The notes under the pieces were generated by a model. The model was not told the origin of the DNA. It saw nothing but the letters and a program-made list of their open reading frames with translations, and made no database searches. Below are positions 61,301 through 64,000 of a stretch of 64,000 bases of DNA, piece by piece (the stretch's first letter is position 1; each line of letters starts with the position of its first letter). The translations under genes and the position numbers were made by a program. The stretch covers positions 28,981-92,980 of the IMG/VR virus record IMGVR_UViG_3300008113_000144. One strand, written 5' to 3'. The stretch is from a virus.

Positions 61301-62877
61301 TTGAAGATCGAGGTTCTCTCCTGAGTGCCGTCAGCAGGGTCTGGAACATAGAGAGGTCTTACAATAGTTCTACGAAGGTCATAACCAATAAGTGAACAAC
61401 CTCTAGGAACAATAGCACCACCAGAAGCAGCATTAAACTTGTAAAGAACGTTATCTGGGTTGCTGAGATCAAGAATGGAATTATCTTCCCATTCTTCTAA
61501 AGCTCTATTGTAGTTAAATACTGGAATATCGCCAGTAATTTGAATGTCCGAAAGACTGAGAATATTGCCTTCAGAAATAACAGTGGTGATAATGCTAACA
61601 AGTGTATCAATTGATGCCTGTACATCAATACAAGTAGCAGCATTTCCTGATGGAAGATTTGGAACAATAGGACCACCAGAATTGTAAGTTGCTGGTCCAG
61701 AAAGGATATTTAAATCTTTTGAATAAAGCTGATTGGTTACAGCTTTCTTCATCATGTCACGAGCAGCATTGAAAGCAAATACTGATTGTGCTTCTTCACC
61801 TAGAAGACCGTTTGAAATTGGAAGACCTTCTTTCGTGAAATATGCCTTAGCAGCAGCAACAATATTAGCATTTCCGCCATTGGCTAAGTCAGCAGCAACA
61901 GCGTCAACAACATAACCGATATCACGCTTACACTTAGACTCTCCAGTACCGATAGTAGCAACTGTTTCGGCAGGAAGATTCTCAAGATTGCCAGTATTAA
62001 TAATACTAGTTACAAGAGTAGTTAAAGTATCAATTGTTGTTCTAATATCAGCACAAGAATTTGGACTTGTGTTAGATCCAGTAATTGGATCTTCTGTAAG
62101 AGTTAAATCTTTGTAAGTTAGCTGATTGGTTACAGCCGATTTCATTAAATCTCTTGCTTTGTTGAAAGCAGTAATTGACTCAGCTTCTTCTCCTTGAAGA
62201 CCGTTATCAATCCAAGCAGTTCCAGAATTATTGAAATAATTTTGAAGGAATTTACGGGTGTATCTGTTTCCTCCACCTAAAAGAACATCTAAAGATACAG
62301 CGTCAATAAAGAATCCAATGTCACGCTGACACTTAACAGAATCAGGATTTACAAAAGTTGGGTGAGTAATGGCAATTTGAGCAAAAGCGCCAGTAATAAT
62401 TTCCTGACGATTTTTTTGAATTAAACGATAAGAATCAAATCCTCTGTTTAACTCACTTTGAGTTGGATCTCCAGGTACTACCCAATCTGTGCCCCAAGCA
62501 GCTTCGTCGTATTGGATAGCAATTTCACCAAAAGCTCTATCAATAATTTCTTGTCTATTAGCAAGAATTAAATTTTTGGCGTCAAAGTATCTTTGCTTTT
62601 CGCCTCTATCAATTTCAACAAGTCCAGGTCTGTTATCAATAAAGTGATCACCAGGCATCAGCATGATGCTAAACTGGTCAAATCTATCGTTATCTTGTCC
62701 AGGTAGATAAGAATAACGGGCTACTTCAATAAAGGCTCTTTGAATTGTTTTAAAAGGACGTAGAGGTGAATTACCTCTGTTGTCTAATTCATCAGTAGCA
62801 TTAAAATCATCTGGAGAAACATAAAGATATTTACCAGTTTTGCTTGAATACAGATTATCAAGTCTTGTAAGAGCCAT
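52363..62877 (-). CDS. Giant tail fibre/virion structural protein (3504 aa)
   Basis: The N-terminus (Y-L-Y-V-S-P-D-D-F-N-A-T-D, then P-L-R-P-F-K-T-I-Q-R-A-F-I-E-V-A) is typical of the largest cyanophage fibre gene. A module with (K-C-x)R-D-I-G-x-x-V-D-A-V and a downstream G-G-N occurs at about residues 182, 314 and 1039, and in a diverged form near 1320. Each is preceded by an N-(R/K)-x-x-I helix. The C-terminal third has beta-helix-like repeats (A-V-D-S-A-T-G-D-T, F-T-V-D-G-A-T-S-N) as in long tail fibres. Likely the long distal or proximal fibre. Late box 42-49 bp upstream. Confidence 0.85.
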   Translation of the reverse strand: MALTRLDNLYSSKTGKYLYVSPDDFNATDELDNRGNSPLRPFKTIQRAFIEVARYSYLPGQDNDRFDQFSIMLMPGDHFIDNRPGLVEIDRGEKQRYFDAKNLILANRQEIIDRAFGEIAIQYDEAAWGTDWVVPGDPTQSELNRGFDSYRLIQKNRQEIITGAFAQIAITHPTFVNPDSVKCQRDIGFFIDAVSLDVLLGGGNRYTRKFLQNYFNNSGTAWIDNGLQGEEAESITAFNKARDLMKSAVTNQLTYKDLTLTEDPITGSNTSPNSCADIRTTIDTLTTLVTSIINTGNLENLPAETVATIGTGESKCKRDIGYVVDAVAADLANGGNANIVAAAKAYFTKEGLPISNGLLGEEAQSVFAFNAARDMMKKAVTNQLYSKDLNILSGPATYNSGGPIVPNLPSGNAATCIDVQASIDTLVSIITTVISEGNILSLSDIQITGDIPVFNYNRALEEWEDNSILDLSNPDNVLYKFNAASGGAIVPRGCSLIGYDLRRTIVRPLYVPDPADGTQERTSIFNLTGGCYLWQFTIKDGDLSENSPLYDSNDRVGKVYFQKGNNTQLAVPEYSHHKICIMTYADTDDLGLYYDKVATAFALFQPTIDDGDLEALPQENRIVGPLSDTRSIVNLRLKQSSNPSRTTIVATTKIAHGYFVNQYVAIVDNGLNDLLNGTFKVTAVDQEDPRVFEYEVTTTPAILGLDINETGYSNSTTPSLNLSARSQAEIDSVESASPYVFNCSIRSTWGLCGMWADGSKATGFKSMVVAQYTGVSLQRDDRAFIRYDEFSNTWNQASLTDAFATIPYHTKGDAYWKDDWRNFHIRASDDAFIQCVSVFAVGFFDHFLMESGGDMSITNSNSNFGNTSLHAIGFKGFAFNQDKGGYITDIIPVKEIDDSAFNEIDLKYYSIALQPSKDVSNQTKLYYGSDDAYSPFDRPSTSISGYRLGAKTDEKIYLKLKSPSGTTENYFSTVTPNGFKRYTTSLETLNPDGILIDNRAQDASNIIETNKTFIQQEAYGYILQKYPELSTKTTINISKCERDIGYFVDAVVQDLRLGGNINTIQAAEGYYIGGQLAYIPNELNETIEALDYVKNLCIAAMRNYDYLIRNCITTQGSSIVDIGDTSGILVGMKVTQYEYNTTNFTNGKLNPGATPVQVSSVIPNNVYVKRIIDATRIELGNLGSKLDQGLSVPANLNSSSAYLYFELPKTSNTLDSDSNLQGTWAATPAIKDDTLVQDVSTWGPTEGNGYPECSNVANAIQEYFVNIFLILNQGLTPLGGKEIDASNLIISNKELIVQEAIDRMLANNSGFSLSSFYPEFIDDVRLYVDAIAYNVKYGGNNNVYDFSREYVLQPNILSGERSEAIEVYVQVRDLAIQAMRNQVITIEGDHNLSQVIDNTVIGDISGQPGVYDPANDCADVASSITTFTGILTQAIGTDADPGDLTGINRVEPEFNNVTRVEPVLDTANLASRATLFTVNTGGGTSNPHKFETGTPVRLVPKAREGTNPDKRVIRLPRGFETNTIYYVIAPGRATSPEDYSDEAKYPNTFGPDESTKIMLARTKENAAAGIYIYSSETDSVDPEVEIELQQYVLDDTYDLHQYLCNFISGQTDVIQTDVPHIFDVPASADTVHKVFFRTFGDPSESELPQITNGGITEPIDINTYYYARFVTPKTFALFYTPAEAISGTPRIIFTPGFGKNFYVFSDKRESPVKFDASLVNDDTTTGQWYINTKNEISNEFNIISRIQELGDTLKDARSKNTFYKRLKDGRTAQDRIYRLRYVIPEYAQSVRDPLNGFVLKARTDETRRLLPQKIVLAPVASGSPDLAYFEIQVQQPTGGTIAQQLGLPKDQLDINFAYDPYNINQVKVIDSDKTQSKVSFSIQSARQVEVEGSNYIELTVFDYGITNDQLRNEKFTTVKIDAPQGGAFRFNTLSSVSNNRITWSGFSAGAGYLQGYFTVDGTDEHYLIIKNIDDNKRIEYNSLVDTVFTQPVLDNDGEPVVDGNGNAVVIFATLQAKENSVGSPDNALSKSDRKDYLYSIKDANVLTMTPGDIIEDDDSTQYRIISVEDAGEIEDSFYIFDIDEIQRRIPNQQAGIYYLTCIKGNISPYPTGPGVGTNFRNFKFSQPISQLYPLDYKNDPLWFQVRPDGTRDTSITDVPATICAADNFVHGLVTTNDSKNSETKEVVIDLVNNPALERYDYVSNAITAQPGNATSGSEDRLIPISGDSPYPTENRLYVELRRPSIARSGNHTFEYLGFGPGNYSTGFPLRQEVVLSDIQDFYAQSKREDGGIVFYTGLNSNGDLYIGNRKINAITGEETFLEKAELVSSDDEEGDLGGLVTTFELPVVFERDITVDGDANFNNPVTINVEPQEPFALTVVSNLNSAAGEDVTLDSATFALSDIPSEGNIVLSKNNIYSAIFTLNPRGNTALSGQNYSIRTHVDQTNGNVPSNYTPNQELGTLGLNVKFGSVDPIPGDILLKGNQVDKTGSLGWIFSNFYDEVTESVFTVTALGSNVVEFTLKVGVTNSDIGLVQGSKLKITGFTGRFANLNGLRTVGTVTTNKFQVTSPFIISTSVEDPTIIPSDWKIEISRNSWKEFGVLGAETIRTNTNNYGDFKLGINTLSRAKHGSDGDQLEGFVSEAVDPRANLDVVGNAFISGRTLSTTPNNFIDNPLLANRTFNKVDHAFIVGFDPRVNTPENEVVLRVASTTVGTASNAGGRIGINTTLSELDRNFVVKGNARITNDLKLESNLAVNGGSLTTTSTAFNLLDTIATSVNAFSVAEELNIGNITNEDQTINIGNVSNTQVVNVGRFAPTTELWIHSGSTNSLIDIGTVSETSTNTSIIRMGGAYGKLSNVESLFNIKNRYTEIDGNLSIGTYNPPGTGFSEFQTNSRELEMFSRNVSTLDFATSVTRLEIGGAGGFTTINNTLVVENAAEVKGDITLIGGLNAGAFTVRRGSFGTPTTLHDRGNIDNLNIDIFKKVEIERTIDTQGLSLWGGSEYQVNPANPEEYFLPIGEESFNQFGIGDYVLIDRSVQVTGQNTTASPVGEQYSELVQVIELTNLNDISDLPLRIKVKRARNALTGDQQLVPGPNVGSSTGTYRYLRTDHPDNAVLVKYTLAENVSYINEVNGLNNPGSGTTQTIQTGVFSGSVISGDILRFSDGELANVNSINQTTNQKFVINDGGNPSTEVFVVDSTTGNTDILGTLNVNKTFTLIGSTTTNQERLVITNGTSQRFAVDSATGDTCIFGDLGIGGANCDRFTVDGATSNTTLRGGNLLITDNNPVDDGDGGLVYGQKLFLQNSTGNLTISGTLSVEGTGLSTFSGDVKINGGDLTVNKIVSDGDGGTLEQKLFEISNDGSMDFAGVTGFFTPSGARKWVYVSGGEDVIEATSNVNYFVAPSADTIIKLPQSPTTGDIIRVVDVGGNLTYNISLRFRAPTGVRVQGDSTNSGQGPAIGSTYNGGELVVQSPNAGLGLVYIGALNYDGTTTGAPPSQQGWWLMEI

Positions 62878-62918
62878 AATTACTCAGACCTACTAGTTGT
62901 GTGCTTTCTTCTTCAAAG

Positions 62919-62926
62919 TATTTATA
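62919..62926 (-). promoter_or_regulatory. T4-type late promoter box (TATAAATA)
   Basis: Exact match between the tRNA-cluster terminator and the giant fibre gene. Confidence 0.75.
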
Positions 62927-62927
62927 C

Positions 62928-62955
62928 AATAAAACCTCCCCCGAAGGAGAGGTTT
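62928..62955 (-). terminator. Rho-independent terminator of the tRNA cluster
   Basis: On the minus strand AAACCTCTCC, TTCG loop, GGGGAGGTTT: a 10-bp stem (one G-U) with a stable UUCG tetraloop, then TTATT. It separates tRNA transcription from the late fibre gene. Confidence 0.8.
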
Positions 62956-62997
62956 CAAAGCACACGGAAGGGGTTTTGGTTCGGCAGTATCGCCTAT

Positions 62998-63078
62998 GGG
63001 CAGGGAGGGATTTGAACCCCCGTAGGCTGAGCCAGCGGATTTACAGTCCGCCTCCATTAACCACTCGGACACCTACCC
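62998..63078 (-). tRNA. tRNA-Tyr (GTA)
   Basis: Complete cloverleaf with a long variable arm (class II), GGGTAGG acceptor, GTA anticodon in C-T-G-T-A-A-A loop. Last gene of the cluster. Confidence 0.9.
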
Positions 63079-63082
63079 TAAC

Positions 63083-63153
63083 TGGAGTGGCAGGGATCGA
63101 ACCTGCGACCAATCGGTTAACAGCCGACCGCTCTACCGCTGAGCTACACTCCA
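63083..63153 (-). tRNA. tRNA-Asn (GTT)
   Basis: Complete cloverleaf. TGGAGTG acceptor pairs with CACTCCA. Anticodon GTT. Four bases from the Tyr tRNA. Confidence 0.9.
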
Positions 63154-63159
63154 ATAAAA

Positions 63160-63324
63160 TCAGTGTTGTTCCAAAAGAAACTCCACTGTATTAGCAATGT
63201 CATTCATCGCTATTCGTAAATCTGGTTGTTGACCAGATTCTTGGCGAACCACAGGACGATAATCATCTGTAAGAGTCCATCGCCATTGGTTCATTTCTGT
63301 ACAATACCAAAGATTAATTTTCAT
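63160..63324 (-). CDS. Small conserved cyanophage protein (54 aa)
   Basis: M-K-I-N-L-W-Y-C-T-E-M-N-Q-W-R-W-T-L-T-D-D, a pattern found in cyanophage small proteins. ATG directly follows the stop of the next gene upstream. Located inside the tRNA cluster. Confidence 0.7.
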   Translation of the reverse strand: MKINLWYCTEMNQWRWTLTDDYRPVVRQESGQQPDLRIAMNDIANTVEFLLEQH

Positions 63325-63468
63325 TTAAAAAACTTCTTTAGATTTAAGTTTTACCCAATTGAGTAAATTCATATATTGAAATTTATCGTCCGTTTCCTCC
63401 TTAGTTTGGATTAGGGTTTCTAGAGCTTCAATCACCATTTCGTGATCTTTCTTCGATAGAAGAGTCAT
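63325..63468 (-). CDS. Small helical protein (47 aa)
   Basis: M-T-L-L-S-K-K-D-H-E-M-V-I-E-A-L, charged helix. Stop codon abuts the next start (TAAATG), so the two are coupled. Unknown role. Confidence 0.65.
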   Translation of the reverse strand: MTLLSKKDHEMVIEALETLIQTKEETDDKFQYMNLLNWVKLKSKEVF

Positions 63469-63563
63469 ATTTTTACCCTCGACTTTTTTGACGATTTTTT
63501 GGCGGGAAATTTTTTCCCGATTTCATGGATTTAGTTTTTCAATTTCGGATTTCTAAATCCGAT
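63469..63563. other. Spacer with two hairpins between tRNA-Leu and the small genes
   Basis: CGGGAAA/TTTCCCG and CGGATTT/AAATCCG stem-loops (7 bp each). Likely RNA-processing or pausing structures. No gene seen. Confidence 0.45.
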
Positions 63564-63644
63564 GTCGGTAAGAGGACTTGAACCTCCACGAATTACTTCA
63601 CTGGAACCTAAACCCAGCGCGTCTACCAATTCCGCCACACCGAC
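63564..63644 (-). tRNA. tRNA-Leu (TAG)
   Basis: Class II tRNA with full cloverleaf and GTCGGTG acceptor. The anticodon loop T-T-T-A-G-G-T gives anticodon TAG (reads CUA). Confidence 0.9.
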
Positions 63645-63736
63645 TTATGGGGCGAGGATGTCCACCTACGATAATCTACGATGTGGCTGAGGGGATCCTT
63701 CATTTAATACAACGTTCCTTGTTGTACCCTTTGTTA

Positions 63737-63807
63737 CCTCTGTCTAGGAATCGAACCTAGTTTCCATGTGTGTTGTCCACCTGTCCTTACCAATAGACTA
63801 CCAGAGG
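63737..63807 (-). tRNA. tRNA-like, probably degenerate (identity uncertain)
   Basis: CCTCTG/CAGAGG acceptor, good D arm and a perfect T arm (CTAGG-TTCGATT-CCTAG). The anticodon loop, however, reads GACAACA with an imperfect stem and lacks U33, so no anticodon can be given safely (CAA by position). Likely a decayed tRNA or one with a sequence error. Confidence 0.5.
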
Positions 63808-63814
63808 GTTGGGA

Positions 63815-63884
63815 GCGAGAGGTGGGAATTGAACCCACTACCTGAGGCTTATGAGACCTCCGTGCAACCGTTACACTTCTCCGC
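63815..63884 (-). tRNA. tRNA-Met-like (CAT)
   Basis: Anticodon arm GAGGT-CTCATAA-GCCTC gives CAT. D and T arms are normal. The acceptor stem is imperfect: GCGGAGA against CTCTCGC works only with one bulged G, so a base error or a weakened tRNA is possible. It could also be a CAT tRNA-Ile. Confidence 0.65.
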
Positions 63885-63891
63885 AATGATG

Positions 63892-64000
63892 AGAGGGGTA
63901 GCTCAAAAATGCTAATTTAAAATCAGCGGGTAAGCATCCCTCCCCAATTCCAGTTATTGCTACGTCATTCTCTACCTAACTGGCAACCTTCAAGATGACG
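63892..64000. other. Structured region of uncertain type in the tRNA cluster
   Basis: A 7-bp helix GGGAGGG/CCCTCTC encloses a short GCTGA/TTAGC hairpin, too short (about 54 nt) for a normal tRNA. It is followed by a CCAGTTA/TAACTGG inverted repeat. No CDS found. Could be a truncated tRNA or another RNA element cut by the window edge. Confidence 0.35.

Noticed and set aside
63645-63736. Possible 26-residue peptide (M-K-D-P-L-S-H-I-V-D-Y-R-R-W) running into tRNA-Leu
   Set aside because: It overlaps the tRNA and has no supporting ribosome site. The sequence is more likely spacer RNA with a repeated CTACGAT.
1-64000. Integrase, photosynthesis genes (psbA type), CRISPR arrays, insertion sequences
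   Set aside because: Looked for and not seen. No spaced repeats, transposase motifs or reaction-centre proteins are encoded here.

Overview
The window is part of the genome of a T4-like cyanophage (a myovirus of marine Synechococcus or Prochlorococcus, Kyanoviridae type). The evidence is a set of T4-type baseplate genes (gp6, gp25, a PAAR tip), giant tail-fibre genes with collar domains, T4-style late promoters (TATAAATA), a phage tRNA cluster, and dozens of very small tightly packed genes of kinds usual in marine cyanophages. Every gene I can support lies on the minus strand, so transcription runs from high to low coordinates. No integrase, photosynthesis gene, insertion sequence or CRISPR array was found.

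Layout. Bases 1-6965: late baseplate block (partial wedge protein, gp6, gp25, PAAR tip and several small partner genes). 6966-7337: AT-rich non-coding spacer with a palindrome, repeats and an intrinsic terminator. 7338-12039: short orphan genes, partly on unusually GC-rich DNA, separated by compact promoter/stem-loop cassettes. 12040-12544: non-coding stretch with a structured leader and a cluster of three cyanobacterial-type DnaA boxes. 12545-26796: early/middle genes in overlapping operons, including a 2OG-Fe(II) oxygenase, a 581-residue unknown protein, a prohibitin-like membrane protein, a thioredoxin-like protein, a tryptophan halogenase and an AT-hook protein. 26793-30731: RNA-repair genes (two RNA ligases, a polynucleotide kinase and a separate Pnk-type 3'-phosphatase). 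30799-35836: more small genes. 35847-38877: a three-gene operon of adenine methyltransferase, HNH nuclease and DEAH helicase. 38942-62877: tail-fibre and adhesin block. 62998-64000: tRNA genes (Tyr, Asn, Leu, Met and one degenerate) with two small proteins between them.

How it works together. The early half is cut into small operons, each opened by a sigma70-like promoter (TTGACN, about 17 bp, TATACT-like). At several junctions the -35 box sits inside the stem-loop that should terminate the upstream transcript, as in the promoter early stem-loop (PeSL) cassettes described in T4-type phages. The late half uses TATAAATA boxes. The RNA-repair genes and tRNA genes together would protect translation. 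The methyltransferase/HNH/helicase operon looks like a phage-borne restriction or exclusion module. The fibre block contains three paralogous Ig-like proteins and two adhesin genes that are each out of frame at one point, both at the same 9-mer.
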